Source: an uncultured Prevotella sp. (GTDB taxonomy: Bacteria; Bacteroidota; Bacteroidia; Bacteroidales; Bacteroidaceae). From it: a DNA stretch of 50,966 nt. Under the pieces are notes generated by a model. It had not been told where the DNA came from. It saw only the letters and a program-made list of their open reading frames with translations, and did no database searches. The stretch is from assembly GCA_900314995.1 (NCBI GenBank), contig OMXK01000021.1, positions 1-50,966 on the forward strand, in the 5' to 3' direction. This document shows, piece by piece, positions 7,143 to 16,532 of this stretch; within the stretch, counting starts at the first letter, position 1, and each line of letters begins with the position of its first letter. Position numbers and translations under genes: made by a program.

Positions 7143-8768
7143 ATGAATAATTCTATCATTTCATTCCCCACACCGGCCAACGAGCCGGTAAAAGCTTATC
7201 TGGCAGGTTCGCCAGAGCGTGTTGCACTTGAGAAAGAACTGGAGCGTCAGAGCAATCTGGTGGTCGACATTCCCATCATCATTGGCGGCAAGGAAATCCG
7301 TACTGGCAATACCGGTCAGGTAACCTGTCCCCACGACCACAAGCATGTGCTGGCCACCTATCACAAAGTTGGCAAGAAAGAGGTTGAGATGGCTGTTGAG
7401 GCAGCTATGGAAGCCTGGAAGGAATGGAGCCGTACACCCTGGACCACCCGTGCCGCTATCGTGATGAAGATGGCCGAGCTGCTCGCCACGAAATATCGCC
7501 CCATTATGAATGCAGCCTGTATGCTGGGCCAGAGCAAGAACATCTATCAGGCAGAGATCGACTCCGCTTGTGAGACCATCGATTTCTTCCGTTACAACGT
7601 ACACTATGCATCGAAGATCTACCAGATGCAGCCGAAGGACGGCAACGGACAGCTGAACCACACGGAATATCGTCCGCTGGAAGGTTTCGTACTCGCCGTC
7701 ACTCCGTTCAATTTCACCAGCATTGCCTCAAACCTCTGCATGACGCCTGTGCTGATGGGTAACGTGGCTCTCTGGAAGCCTTCTACCACTGCGCTGCTCT
7801 CGAACTATTACCTGATGCAGCTCTACAAGGAGGCAGGACTGCCCGACGGTGTAGTGAACTTCCTGCCAGGCAGCGGTGCGCTGATCGGAGAGGTTGCCAC
7901 ACAATCCAAATACTTTGCAGGTATCCACTTCACTGGTAGCACAGCAACGTTCAAGAGTCTGTGGCAGCAGGCCTGCAGTAATCTCGACAAGTATATTTCC
8001 TATCCCCGTCTCGTAGGTGAGACTGGTGGTAAGGACTTCATCTTCGTACATCCTTCAGCCGACAAGAAGGCTGTGGCAACGGCTGCTTTCTGCGGAGCCT
8101 TTGAGTTCCAGGGACAGAAATGTTCTGCCGCCTCTCGTATGTACATTCCGAAGAGTCTGTGGCCCGATGTACTGGAGGATATCAAGAAGATGTGTGCTGA
8201 AATAAAGATGGGCGACGTAAAGGATCCCTCGAATTTTATCAATGCCGTTATCGACGAGGCTTCGTTCGACAAGTGCAAGTCCTATATCGACTATGCCGAG
8301 CAGGCTGCCGATGCCAAGATTGTGGTAGGCGGCAAGTGCGACAAGTCAAAGGGCTGGTTTGTTGAGCCGACTGTCATCGAGACCACGAATCCCAACTTCA
8401 AATCGATGGAAGAGGAAATCTTCGGCCCGATTATCACCGTTTACCCATACGATGACGACAAGGTGGAAGAGACGGTGAAACTTTGCGACGAGACTTCTCC
8501 TTATGGACTGACGGGTGCTGTCTTCGGACGTGACCGTATGGCCGTTGAGAAGATCACCGAGCAGCTCAGCTATGCTGCGGGCAACTTCTACATCAACGAC
8601 AAGCCTACAGGCGCCGTGGTGGGTATGCAGCCCTTCGGCGGAGCCCGTGCCAGCGGTACTAACGACAAGGCTGGCGGTGAGTTCAACCTCATCCGTTGGA
8701 TCATCCCGCGTGTCATCAAGGAGACCTTGGTGTCTCCGACAGACTACCGCTATACCTATCTGAAATAG
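7143..8768 (+). CDS. pruA: L-glutamate gamma-semialdehyde (pyrroline-5-carboxylate) dehydrogenase
   Basis: NAD-dependent oxidation of P5C/glutamate semialdehyde to glutamate, the second step of proline degradation. At 541 residues it has the length of the monofunctional group, without the PutA proline dehydrogenase domain. It shows the aldehyde dehydrogenase pattern: AVTPFNFTSI, KPSTTALLSN, FTGSTATF, the catalytic Glu in GETGGKDF and the catalytic Cys in GQKCSAASRMY. A catabolic enzyme directly after proC is notable, as the two run in opposite directions around P5C. No proline dehydrogenase gene is in the window. Confidence 0.94.
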   Translation: MNNSIISFPTPANEPVKAYLAGSPERVALEKELERQSNLVVDIPIIIGGKEIRTGNTGQVTCPHDHKHVLATYHKVGKKEVEMAVEAAMEAWKEWSRTPWTTRAAIVMKMAELLATKYRPIMNAACMLGQSKNIYQAEIDSACETIDFFRYNVHYASKIYQMQPKDGNGQLNHTEYRPLEGFVLAVTPFNFTSIASNLCMTPVLMGNVALWKPSTTALLSNYYLMQLYKEAGLPDGVVNFLPGSGALIGEVATQSKYFAGIHFTGSTATFKSLWQQACSNLDKYISYPRLVGETGGKDFIFVHPSADKKAVATAAFCGAFEFQGQKCSAASRMYIPKSLWPDVLEDIKKMCAEIKMGDVKDPSNFINAVIDEASFDKCKSYIDYAEQAADAKIVVGGKCDKSKGWFVEPTVIETTNPNFKSMEEEIFGPIITVYPYDDDKVEETVKLCDETSPYGLTGAVFGRDRMAVEKITEQLSYAAGNFYINDKPTGAVVGMQPFGGARASGTNDKAGGEFNLIRWIIPRVIKETLVSPTDYRYTYLK

Positions 8769-8790
8769 GAAGATCAACAAAAAAAATAAA

Positions 8791-8820
8791 GGTGCGTCCG
8801 CTACTGGGCGCACCAATTTT
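8791..8820 (+). terminator. Hairpin with short T run after pruA
   Basis: GGTGCG (8791-8796) pairs with CGCACC (8809-8814), followed by AATTTT. The tail is weak. No TAnnTTTG promoter is seen between this and the next ATG (8835), so partial readthrough into the downstream string is plausible. Confidence 0.55.
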
Positions 8821-8834
8821 AAACAGAAACCGAT

Positions 8835-9392
8835 ATGGACGAACAACTCAAACAAATTGGCGAGCGCCTGAAAGGTCTGCGCGACGTGCTCGACTTAACA
8901 GCGCAGGAAGTAGCCGATACCGTAGGCATCTCACTCGACAAGTACGAGAAGATCGAGGCAGGCGAAGTAGATATAACCATCTCCAACCTGATGAAGATTG
9001 CCCACAAATATGGCATCTCTGCCGAGGAACTGATGTTTGCCGAAGCCCCTCACATGAAGTCGTACTTTGTTGTACGCAAGGGACAAGGCATGAGTGTGGA
9101 GCGCACCAAAGCCTATAAGTACCAGAGTCTGGTAAGCGGCTTCGTGAACCACAAAGCAGATGTATTCATCGTAACCGTAGAGCCTAAGCCCGAGGCTCAC
9201 ACCATCTACAAGAATTCACACCCCGGGCAGGAGTTCAATATGATTCTTGAAGGTACGATGGAGCTCTATATCGGTGGTAAAACCATTGTCCTGGAGGAGG
9301 GCGACAGCATCTATTTCGACTCCACCAAGCCCCACGGCATGAAAGCATTAGGCGACAAAGCAGTAAGATTCTTAGCATTTACAGTAGAATAG
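8835..9392 (+). CDS. XRE-family regulator with C-terminal cupin domain
   Basis: A 185-residue transcription factor. Residues 1-70 form a helix-turn-helix of the lambda-repressor type (TAQEVADTVGISLDKYEKIEAGEVDITISNLMKIA region). Residues about 110-185 form a cupin: HPGQEFNMILEGTMELYIGGK, then EGDSIYFDSTKPHGMKALG, with metal-type His and Glu positions. Such fusions usually sense a small metabolite. It is 8 nt upstream of the acyl-CoA synthetase gene, so the ligand may relate to that enzyme's acyl substrate; this is inference. Confidence 0.88.
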   Translation: MDEQLKQIGERLKGLRDVLDLTAQEVADTVGISLDKYEKIEAGEVDITISNLMKIAHKYGISAEELMFAEAPHMKSYFVVRKGQGMSVERTKAYKYQSLVSGFVNHKADVFIVTVEPKPEAHTIYKNSHPGQEFNMILEGTMELYIGGKTIVLEEGDSIYFDSTKPHGMKALGDKAVRFLAFTVE

Positions 9393-9400
9393 ACTAAACT

Positions 9401-11068
9401 ATGGTAGAAAGATTTTTGAAGCAGACGACGTTTACGTCTGTAGAGGATTACAACAAACACCTGGAGTTCATCATCCCGGAAGAATTCAATTTCGCCTACG
9501 ATGTGATGGACGCCTGGGCGGAAGAAGCTCCCAACAAACTCGCCATCCTGTGGACAAACGACCAGGGCGAGGAAATACGTACGACATACGGTGAGCTGAA
9601 AGAACAGACAGATCAGGCTGCGAGTTACCTTTTATCACTGGGCATCGGCAAGAACGACCCCGTGATGCTCATCCTGAAGCGCCGATACGAGTGGTGGGTC
9701 GTCATGCTGGCACTCTGTAAGATCGGAGCCATCGTCATTCCTGCTACCCACATGTTGACCAAGCACGACATCGTATATCGCAATACCAGAGCCAGCATCA
9801 AGGCGATTATCTGTGTGGATGATCCATACGTGACAGAGCAGATCAAACTGGCTATGCCCGAGAGTCCGACGGTGGATACGCTGATTGCCATCACCGATCA
9901 CGGGAAACCCATTCCAGAAGGATTCCGCGACTGGCAGAGCGAATGGAAGCAAGCTCCGAAATTCGTACGTCCAAAGCACGTCAACGACAATGAGGATACC
10001 ATGCTGATGTATTTCACCAGCGGTACCTCTGGTGAGCCTAAGATGGTAGCTCACGACTATCTCTATGCGATGGGACATCTCACGACTGGTGTGTTCTGGC
10101 ACAATCTCCACGAGAACTCACTCCACCTCACCGTAGCCGATACTGGATGGGGCAAGGCTGTATGGGGTAAGTTCTACGGCCAGTGGTTCGCTGGTGCAAC
10201 GGTCTTTGTGTTCGATCATGAGAAGTTCAATGCCGACACCCTGCTGCGCCAGATGGAGAAATACCACGTAACCAGCTTCTGTGCGCCACCTACCATCTAC
10301 CGTTTCATGATTCGTGAAGACCTGTCGAAGTACGATCTCAGCAGCCTCGAATACTGCTGTACAGCTGGTGAGGCCCTGAACCCTGCCGTGTTCGACAAGT
10401 TCTACGAGAAGACAGGCATCAAGATGATGGAAGGCTTCGGACAGACGGAAACGACGATGACGCTCGGCACCTTCCCTTGGATGACTCCGAAACCTGGCAG
10501 CATGGGTATGCCCAACGCTCAGTATGACATCGACCTCGTCCGTCCTGACGGTACCCCATGCGAAGACGGTGAGAAAGGCGAAATTGTTGTACGTGTTGGT
10601 GACCGCAAGCCCATCGGCCTCTTCAAGGGCTACTACCGTGATGAGGAGAAGACCCGCGAGGCTTGGCACGATGGTATCTACCATACCGGTGATATGGCCT
10701 GGCGCGATGAAGATGGCTATTACTGGTTTGAAGGCCGCATCGACGATGTGATCAAGTCAAGTGGCTACCGCATTGGTCCGTTCGAAGTAGAAAGTGCCCT
10801 GATGACCCACCCCGCCGTCGTAGAGTGTGCTATTACTGGTGTACCCGACGATATCCGTGGTATGGTCGTAAAGGCTACCGTCGTACTTGGCAAGGAGTGG
10901 AAAGACAAGGCTGGTGATGATCTCGTGAAGGAACTGCAACAGCACGTCAAGAAAGAAACTGCACCTTACAAATATCCGCGTATCGTGGAGTTTGTCGACG
11001 AACTGCCGAAGACCATCAGCGGCAAGATACGCCGTGTGGAGATTCGTCAGAAAGACGCAGAAAAGTAA
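9401..11068 (+). CDS. AMP-forming acyl-CoA synthetase
   Basis: A 555-residue ANL-superfamily enzyme that activates a carboxylate to an acyl-adenylate and then to the CoA thioester. Motifs: P-loop YFTSGTSGEPKMV near residue 205, EGFGQTETT near 345, the hinge region GRIDDVIKSSGYRIGPFEVE and the C-terminal catalytic Lys in KTISGKIRR. The sequence resembles short/medium-chain (acetyl/butyryl-type) synthetases of Bacteroidales; the acid cannot be read from sequence. Gaps are 8 nt on both sides, to the XRE-cupin gene and yraN. Confidence 0.88.
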   Translation: MVERFLKQTTFTSVEDYNKHLEFIIPEEFNFAYDVMDAWAEEAPNKLAILWTNDQGEEIRTTYGELKEQTDQAASYLLSLGIGKNDPVMLILKRRYEWWVVMLALCKIGAIVIPATHMLTKHDIVYRNTRASIKAIICVDDPYVTEQIKLAMPESPTVDTLIAITDHGKPIPEGFRDWQSEWKQAPKFVRPKHVNDNEDTMLMYFTSGTSGEPKMVAHDYLYAMGHLTTGVFWHNLHENSLHLTVADTGWGKAVWGKFYGQWFAGATVFVFDHEKFNADTLLRQMEKYHVTSFCAPPTIYRFMIREDLSKYDLSSLEYCCTAGEALNPAVFDKFYEKTGIKMMEGFGQTETTMTLGTFPWMTPKPGSMGMPNAQYDIDLVRPDGTPCEDGEKGEIVVRVGDRKPIGLFKGYYRDEEKTREAWHDGIYHTGDMAWRDEDGYYWFEGRIDDVIKSSGYRIGPFEVESALMTHPAVVECAITGVPDDIRGMVVKATVVLGKEWKDKAGDDLVKELQQHVKKETAPYKYPRIVEFVDELPKTISGKIRRVEIRQKDAEK

Positions 11069-11076
11069 TTCAGCAA

Positions 11077-11436
11077 GTGGCAGCGCACAACGAGTTGGGG
11101 AAATGGGGCGAGGACCTTGCAGCCAAGTATCTTGAAGATCAAGGCTATGAGATTCTGGAGCGCGACTGGAAATCAGGACATCACGACCTTGATATTATAG
11201 CCAGGAGCGAAGAGGCCTTAGCCATCATAGAAGTGAAGACTCGGCGCAACCGACTGTTTGGAGCCCCAGAAGAGGCCATCGACTACAAGAAACGCCTCAG
11301 CCTGCAATCGGCCATCAACCACTACATCAAGTCGCATCGCATAAAAGTCCCTGTCCGTTTCGATGTAATCAGTATCGTTGGGGCCATCGGCAGTACGCCG
11401 GAAATCGATCACATCAAGGATGTGGCTCTATTATAA
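11077..11436 (+). CDS. YraN family (UPF0102) nuclease-like protein
   Basis: A 119-residue protein with the Holliday-junction-resolvase-like fold pattern of UPF0102: GKWGEDLAAKYLEDQGYEILERDW, then DLDIIA and IIEVKTRR. The acidic residue of DLDII and the ExK of IEVKTR match the restriction-endonuclease-like active site. Cellular role is not established for the family. The start is GTG at 11077, 8 nt after the preceding stop; no ATG is available upstream of the conserved N-terminus. Confidence 0.88.
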   Translation: MAAHNELGKWGEDLAAKYLEDQGYEILERDWKSGHHDLDIIARSEEALAIIEVKTRRNRLFGAPEEAIDYKKRLSLQSAINHYIKSHRIKVPVRFDVISIVGAIGSTPEIDHIKDVALL

Positions 11437-11445
11437 AAATGGAAT

Positions 11446-12216
11446 ATGAGTAGAAGAATAGTCATAAAAGTAGGCTCAAACGTACTCACACGTATCGATG
11501 GGAAACTAGATGTCACCAGGATGTCAGCACTGGTAGACCAGATAGCCTGGCTCAGAAAGCAGGGCTATGAGGTGATACTGGTATCTTCTGGTGCAGTAGC
11601 CTGTGGAAGGCGGGAACTGACGGTTGACCATTCGCTCGACTCTGTAGAGCAGCGACAGTTGTATTCTGCCGTTGGACAGGTAAAGCTTGTGGGACTCTAC
11701 TACGACCTGTTCCGTGAGTTTGGCATTCACGTGGGACAAGTTCTCACGATGAAGGAGAACTTTGAACCAGGCGAGCAGTATCAGAACCAACAGGCCTGTA
11801 TGACTGTCATGTTAGAGAACGACGTACTGCCTATCGTAAATGAGAACGACACCGTCAGCGTTACTGAGTTGATGTTTACCGATAATGATGAGCTTTCTGG
11901 ACTGATAGCCCAGATGATGAATGCCGACACCCTGATTCTGTTATCCAATATAGATGGTATATATAATACCCATCCAGATGATCCCGATGCAGAACTAATC
12001 CGCAAGGTGGCTCCTGGTCGTGATCTGTCGGAATACATCCAGCCTGAGAAGAGTGCGTTTGGCCGTGGAGGCATGCACTCCAAGTACACGACAGCCCGAA
12101 AAGTGTCACAGACAGGTATCAGGGTTATCATTGCAAATGGGGAACGTGACAATATTCTTATCGATCTCATCGAAAAACCCACGGAGACACCACATACTGA
12201 ATTTGAAACCAAATAA
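11446..12216 (+). CDS. proB: Glutamate 5-kinase
   Basis: First step of proline synthesis, ATP phosphorylation of glutamate. At 256 residues it contains only the amino-acid kinase domain and lacks the C-terminal PUA domain present in the E. coli enzyme of about 367 residues. Motifs: VIKVGSNVLT at the start, VSSGAVACGR, VNENDTVSV, FTDNDELSG and FGRGGMHSKYTTA. The PUA-less form is known in other bacteria. It sits 9 nt after yraN and 9 nt before proA. Confidence 0.95.
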   Translation: MSRRIVIKVGSNVLTRIDGKLDVTRMSALVDQIAWLRKQGYEVILVSSGAVACGRRELTVDHSLDSVEQRQLYSAVGQVKLVGLYYDLFREFGIHVGQVLTMKENFEPGEQYQNQQACMTVMLENDVLPIVNENDTVSVTELMFTDNDELSGLIAQMMNADTLILLSNIDGIYNTHPDDPDAELIRKVAPGRDLSEYIQPEKSAFGRGGMHSKYTTARKVSQTGIRVIIANGERDNILIDLIEKPTETPHTEFETK

Positions 12217-12225
12217 CACTTCACA

Positions 12226-13467
12226 ATGGAACTGAAAGAGACTTTTGAGCGTGTGAAACGTGCCAGCAAGAAGTTGGCACTCTTGGATGACAGCCAGCGT
12301 AACGACATACTGAATGCTGTGGCCGATGCGATTCTGTCGCAGAAGGAACGGATACTGGAGGCCAATAAACTTGACCTTGCCAAGATGGAACCATCAAATC
12401 CGCTCTACGATCGTCTGCAACTGACAGACAGCCGTCTGGAGGGTATCGCCAGTGATATGCGTAATGTTGCAACACTGCCCACGCCACTCGGGCATATCAC
12501 AAAATCCAAAACACTTCCTAACGGGTTGCGACTCTGTCGTGTCAGTGTACCATTCGGTGTTATCGGTATGATCTATGAGGCTCGTCCAAATGTCACGTTC
12601 GACGTCTTCTCATTATGTTTCAAGAGTGGTAATGCCTGTGTGCTGAAAGGCGGAAAAGACGCAGACTGCTCTAATCGTGAAGAGGTGGCACTCATTCATG
12701 AGGTATTGGAGAAATATGGCATTTCCGAAGATGTGGTAGCACTCTTGCCTGCCACCCACGAGGCCACTGGCGAGATGTTGAATGCCGTAGGCTATATTGA
12801 TCTCTGCATCCCACGTGGTGGAAGGAAACTGATTGACTTTGTCCGCGACACAGCCCGTGTGCCAGTCATTGAGACTGGTGCCGGGGTGGTAAACACCTAT
12901 TTCGATGAGGAAGGTGATGTGGAAATGGGTAAGGCTATCATCTATAATGCCAAGACTCGCCGTGTCTCAGTCTGCAATGCACTCGACTGTCTGATTATCC
13001 ACAAGAACCGCCTCAATGATCTGGCAAAACTCTGCGAGAAGATGGCAGAGAAAAACGTCATCATCTACGCAGACGAACCTGCCTATCAGGTGCTCGACAA
13101 CAAATATCCATATTTGGAGCATGCAACTGCTGAAAGTTTTGGAACAGAATTCATGGATTACAAACTGGCTATCAAAACCGTTAGTTCATTGGAAGAGGCA
13201 CTTGCCCATATCGACGAGAACGGCAGCGGACATAGTGAATCCATCATTACGATGAATGAACAGACTGCACGAAAGTTCCAGGCCCAAGTTGATGCTGCCT
13301 GCGTTTACTGGAATGCGCCGACAAGTTTCACCGACGGTGCCCAATTCGGACTAGGTGCCGAAATTGGTATCAGCACACAGAAACTAGGGCCACGCGGTCC
13401 GATGGCCCTTGAAGAAATCTGTACTTACAAATGGCTCATCGAGGGCGAAGGACAGACAAGACCATAG
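12226..13467 (+). CDS. proA: Glutamate-5-semialdehyde dehydrogenase (gamma-glutamyl phosphate reductase)
   Basis: NADPH-dependent reduction of gamma-glutamyl phosphate to glutamate semialdehyde, which cyclises to P5C, the substrate of ProC encoded at 6256. A 413-residue protein of normal length. Signatures: [30 protein letters not shown] and the active-site cysteine in [13 protein letters not shown]. The C-terminal motif is [26 protein letters not shown]. It forms a 9-nt-spaced pair with proB. Confidence 0.96.
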   Translation: MELKETFERVKRASKKLALLDDSQRNDILNAVADAILSQKERILEANKLDLAKMEPSNPLYDRLQLTDSRLEGIASDMRNVATLPTPLGHITKSKTLPNGLRLCRVSVPFGVIGMIYEARPNVTFDVFSLCFKSGNACVLKGGKDADCSNREEVALIHEVLEKYGISEDVVALLPATHEATGEMLNAVGYIDLCIPRGGRKLIDFVRDTARVPVIETGAGVVNTYFDEEGDVEMGKAIIYNAKTRRVSVCNALDCLIIHKNRLNDLAKLCEKMAEKNVIIYADEPAYQVLDNKYPYLEHATAESFGTEFMDYKLAIKTVSSLEEALAHIDENGSGHSESIITMNEQTARKFQAQVDAACVYWNAPTSFTDGAQFGLGAEIGISTQKLGPRGPMALEEICTYKWLIEGEGQTRP

Positions 13468-13496
13468 TATTCTCTACGACAAACCTATAACAATAT

Positions 13497-15527
13497 ATGA
13501 ATAAAAACAAACATGCCATCGCCTTTGCTGTATGGGTTTTCACCCTGCTCCTAGCTGTCTCGTGCCAAAAAGCGAACAACGGCTCCAGACTGACAGTCAA
13601 AGAAATAGACTACAACGATTCACTGGTATATGCTGCTATGGAGCATGACTATAACCAAGCCCTACTAGTAGTCGACAGTCTGGAGGATGTGCATGCGCTG
13701 TATGATGCAAAGATTAACTTCTACCGTGCCCAGATTCATTACAAGATGGGACAAGAACTCAGTGCAGAACTATACTATAAGAAGGCACTGACAGGTAACG
13801 AACTCTATAAAGATCAGCCATCCATTTTCTATTTTGCCTACGATCAGTTATCAACAATCCTTACCATCAAAGGTGACCAGCAAGGCGCACTGGCAACAGC
13901 TACAGAAGCTTACTCTATAGCCCAAAAAGACAAGACGGAAAGCGGACAAGAGTGGCAAGCAATTTTGCTCCATGACATTGGATATTGTCAGATGCAGTTA
14001 AGCCGCACTGCTGAGGCAGAAAAGAACTTCACCCATGCCTACAACACCCTGAAGCGACTGGCATTACAGACAGGGAAATATGATCACATCTATTCATGGG
14101 CAAGAGTGGCTTATAACATCATGGACGCCTATACTACCACCAACAATTTCGAACAGGCAGAAAAATGGGTCGTCGCTGCCGAAGAAGCTATTAATAGACT
14201 TGTGGAATCTCCTGATTGTTCAAAACGCACCGCAGAAGAATACCTAGGCAGTTTGGGAACTCACAAGGCTATCGTGCTAATCAAGACCGGACAGCGCCAA
14301 GAGGCTGATAAAATCTATCGGGAGTTCTTGAAGTCTGACTATTCCAAAACCAGTATCGGTCTTGTTGACAACGCCGAATATCTGGAAATGGCCGAACGTT
14401 GGGATGATCTGGCAGACCTTGTTCCTAAACTTGATTCGCTCGCCAATTCTTGGGCCATGCCTAAATCGATGTACTACCTGAAGACTTATCTCATTCCGTT
14501 CTTTAATGCCTATCAGAAATCCGGAAGACATGATAAGGCGCTTATGGCTGCTCGACGAATAGCCGAATCCATCGACTCCGTTGATGAATATGAACGTAAA
14601 CACAATGCAGCCGAATTGGCTATTATCTATGAGACAAGAGAGAAAGAGGCCAAAATCGCAGAACAAGAAACAGCCATGACCCAGCAGCGTATTCTGGCTG
14701 TTTCGATTGCCATGTTGCTGATTATCATCTTCTTGGTGATTTTCACCTATCACAGGTATCGCAGTACTAAACGTCTGGCAGAGAAGAATCTGGAATTAGA
14801 ACAGAAAAATAAAGAACTGACTATTGCCAATGCCCGTGCAAATGAGTCTTCTCAGATGAAGACCAACTTCATCCGCCAAATATCACACGAAATCCGTACA
14901 CCGCTGAACATCCTCAATGGATTCGCTCAGGTGATTACAGGGAAAGATGTAGAACTGGGTACTGACGAGAAGAAGGATATCCAGCAGCGTATCAGGGAAA
15001 ACAGTGAGCGGATCACCGAATTGGTTGACAAGATGCTAGAGTTGTCAGAAGCCAGCAGTCAGACCATTATCGAACGAACAGATGAGACCACAACAAATAT
15101 CATTGCCAATAAAGCCATCGAAAATTCTGGCATCTGTCATACAGAACATATCAAGTTCGACTTACAACTGAAAGAGGGAACAAAAGATTTCCAATTATTG
15201 ACAAATCAACGCTATGCAACCCGTGCCTTGGTACTTCTGCTCGACAATGCCAAGAAATTCACGAAAGAAGGTGAAGTCAGGTTAATCATCTCTCAAAAGC
15301 CCTCTGAAATAGCATTCATCGTTGAAGATACAGGTATCGGTGTCCCAGCCAAACAAGCAGAACACATTTTTGAGGCATTTGTACAATTGGATGAGTATTA
15401 TGAAGGTACAGGTATTGGCCTCTCTGTGGCACGCAGTATTGTCCGCCGTCTTGGTGGCGATATCGTCCTTGACACCAACTATAAAGAAGGTGCACGTTTC
15501 ATCATGACATTACCAAAAGAATCATAA
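13497..15527 (+). CDS. TPR-containing membrane sensor histidine kinase
   Basis: A 676-residue sensor. A signal region with lipobox-like LLAVSC (Cys23) is followed by a periplasmic helical tetratricopeptide-type region (about 50-390). One transmembrane helix lies at about 399-421. A coiled linker leads to the HisKA domain, with phospho-acceptor His464 in ISHEIRTPLN, and the ATPase domain (LLDNAKKF N-box, EDTGIGVP and GTGIGLSVARSIV). No receiver or response regulator is fused or adjacent. It lies 29 nt after proA and 4 nt before argF', so it is part of the amino-acid operon. Its signal is unknown. Confidence 0.9.
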   Translation: MNKNKHAIAFAVWVFTLLLAVSCQKANNGSRLTVKEIDYNDSLVYAAMEHDYNQALLVVDSLEDVHALYDAKINFYRAQIHYKMGQELSAELYYKKALTGNELYKDQPSIFYFAYDQLSTILTIKGDQQGALATATEAYSIAQKDKTESGQEWQAILLHDIGYCQMQLSRTAEAEKNFTHAYNTLKRLALQTGKYDHIYSWARVAYNIMDAYTTTNNFEQAEKWVVAAEEAINRLVESPDCSKRTAEEYLGSLGTHKAIVLIKTGQRQEADKIYREFLKSDYSKTSIGLVDNAEYLEMAERWDDLADLVPKLDSLANSWAMPKSMYYLKTYLIPFFNAYQKSGRHDKALMAARRIAESIDSVDEYERKHNAAELAIIYETREKEAKIAEQETAMTQQRILAVSIAMLLIIIFLVIFTYHRYRSTKRLAEKNLELEQKNKELTIANARANESSQMKTNFIRQISHEIRTPLNILNGFAQVITGKDVELGTDEKKDIQQRIRENSERITELVDKMLELSEASSQTIIERTDETTTNIIANKAIENSGICHTEHIKFDLQLKEGTKDFQLLTNQRYATRALVLLLDNAKKFTKEGEVRLIISQKPSEIAFIVEDTGIGVPAKQAEHIFEAFVQLDEYYEGTGIGLSVARSIVRRLGGDIVLDTNYKEGARFIMTLPKES

Positions 15528-15531
15528 GCAT

Positions 15532-16494
15532 ATGAAGAGTTTTATCAATGTAGAGGATATTGGCGATCTCCGCCAAGCCCTCGCCGAAGCACAAGAGATT
15601 AAGAACGAACGTTACAAATATCAGCATCTGGGGAAGAACAAGACACTCATGATGATCTTCTTCAACAATTCCCTCCGAACACGCTTGTCTACTCAGAAGG
15701 CTGCCATGAACTTGGGAATGAATGTCATAGTGCTTGATGTGAATGCCGGTGCCTGGAAACTGGAAACAGAACGTGGCGTCATTATGGATGGCGACAAGTC
15801 TGAGCACCTGTTAGAAGCCATCCCCGTCATGGGCTGCTATTGCGATCTTATCGGTGTGCGCTCCTTTGCCGGACTGACTGATCGTGAATACGACTACGCC
15901 GAAACCGTACTGCAGCAATTCATCAAATACAGTGGTCGCCCGGTCTTTGCGATGGAAACAGCCACCGTACATCCGCTCCAGGCTTTTGCTGACCTCATCA
16001 CCATCGAAGAATACAAGACCGTGCAGCGTCCTAAAGTTGTACTGTCATGGGCACCTCATTGCCGTGCTTTGCCACAGGCAGTACCTAACAGCTTTGCCCA
16101 ATGGATGAATGCAGCCGATGTTGATTTCGTCATTACGCATCCTGAAGGGTATGAGCTCGATCCAAAGTTTATCGGTAATGCCCGTGTGGAATATGATCAG
16201 AAGAAAGCTTTTGAGGGTGCAGACTTCATCTACGCCAAGAACTGGAGTAATCCCGGTGTGACGAATCCTGCCGACTATGGCAAGATTACATCAAAGGATA
16301 TGTCATGGACCGTAGATACCGAACACATGTCATGGACAAACAATGGTAGGTTCATGCATTGTCTGCCTGTACGCCGCAACCTTATTGTGACGGATGACGT
16401 GATTGAATCACCAAACTCTATTGTCATACCAGAAGCAGCTAACCGCGAGATTAGCTGCTCAGTAGTCATCAAGCGAATGCTTGAGGCTTTATAA
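15532..16494 (+). CDS. argF': N-succinyl/N-acetyl-ornithine carbamoyltransferase
   Basis: Transfers carbamoyl phosphate to an N-acyl-ornithine to form N-acyl-citrulline. Its 320 residues align along their length with the Bacteroides fragilis N-succinylornithine transcarbamylase as I remember it. Landmarks are the carbamoyl phosphate loop NNSLRTRLSTQ (45-55), the HPLQAFADL motif and MHCLPVRRN near the C-terminus. The ornithine-transcarbamylase hallmark STRTR is replaced by SLRTR, as in this subgroup. Residue 90, reported to set succinyl versus acetyl preference, is Ser here rather than Pro or Glu (codon 15799-15801). It overlaps no gene; the histidine kinase stop is 4 nt upstream. Confidence 0.92.
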   Translation: MKSFINVEDIGDLRQALAEAQEIKNERYKYQHLGKNKTLMMIFFNNSLRTRLSTQKAAMNLGMNVIVLDVNAGAWKLETERGVIMDGDKSEHLLEAIPVMGCYCDLIGVRSFAGLTDREYDYAETVLQQFIKYSGRPVFAMETATVHPLQAFADLITIEEYKTVQRPKVVLSWAPHCRALPQAVPNSFAQWMNAADVDFVITHPEGYELDPKFIGNARVEYDQKKAFEGADFIYAKNWSNPGVTNPADYGKITSKDMSWTVDTEHMSWTNNGRFMHCLPVRRNLIVTDDVIESPNSIVIPEAANREISCSVVIKRMLEAL

Positions 16495-16504
16495 CATATG
16501 ATGG

Positions 16505-16532
16505 ACTTTAGCTGCAATCTTGCAGCTAAAGT
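16505..16532 (+). terminator. Hairpin between convergent argF' and GH31 genes
   Basis: A perfect 12-bp stem, ACTTTAGCTGCA (16505-16516) with TGCAGCTAAAGT (16521-16532), loop ATCT. It lies 10 nt after the argF' stop and abuts the GH31 stop (16533-16535). T tracts are poor on both strands, so its efficiency as an intrinsic terminator is uncertain. Confidence 0.65.

Noticed and set aside
15130-15527. Missing response regulator fused to the histidine kinase
   Set aside because: The protein ends after the ATPase domain and the next gene is argF'; no receiver domain is encoded nearby.
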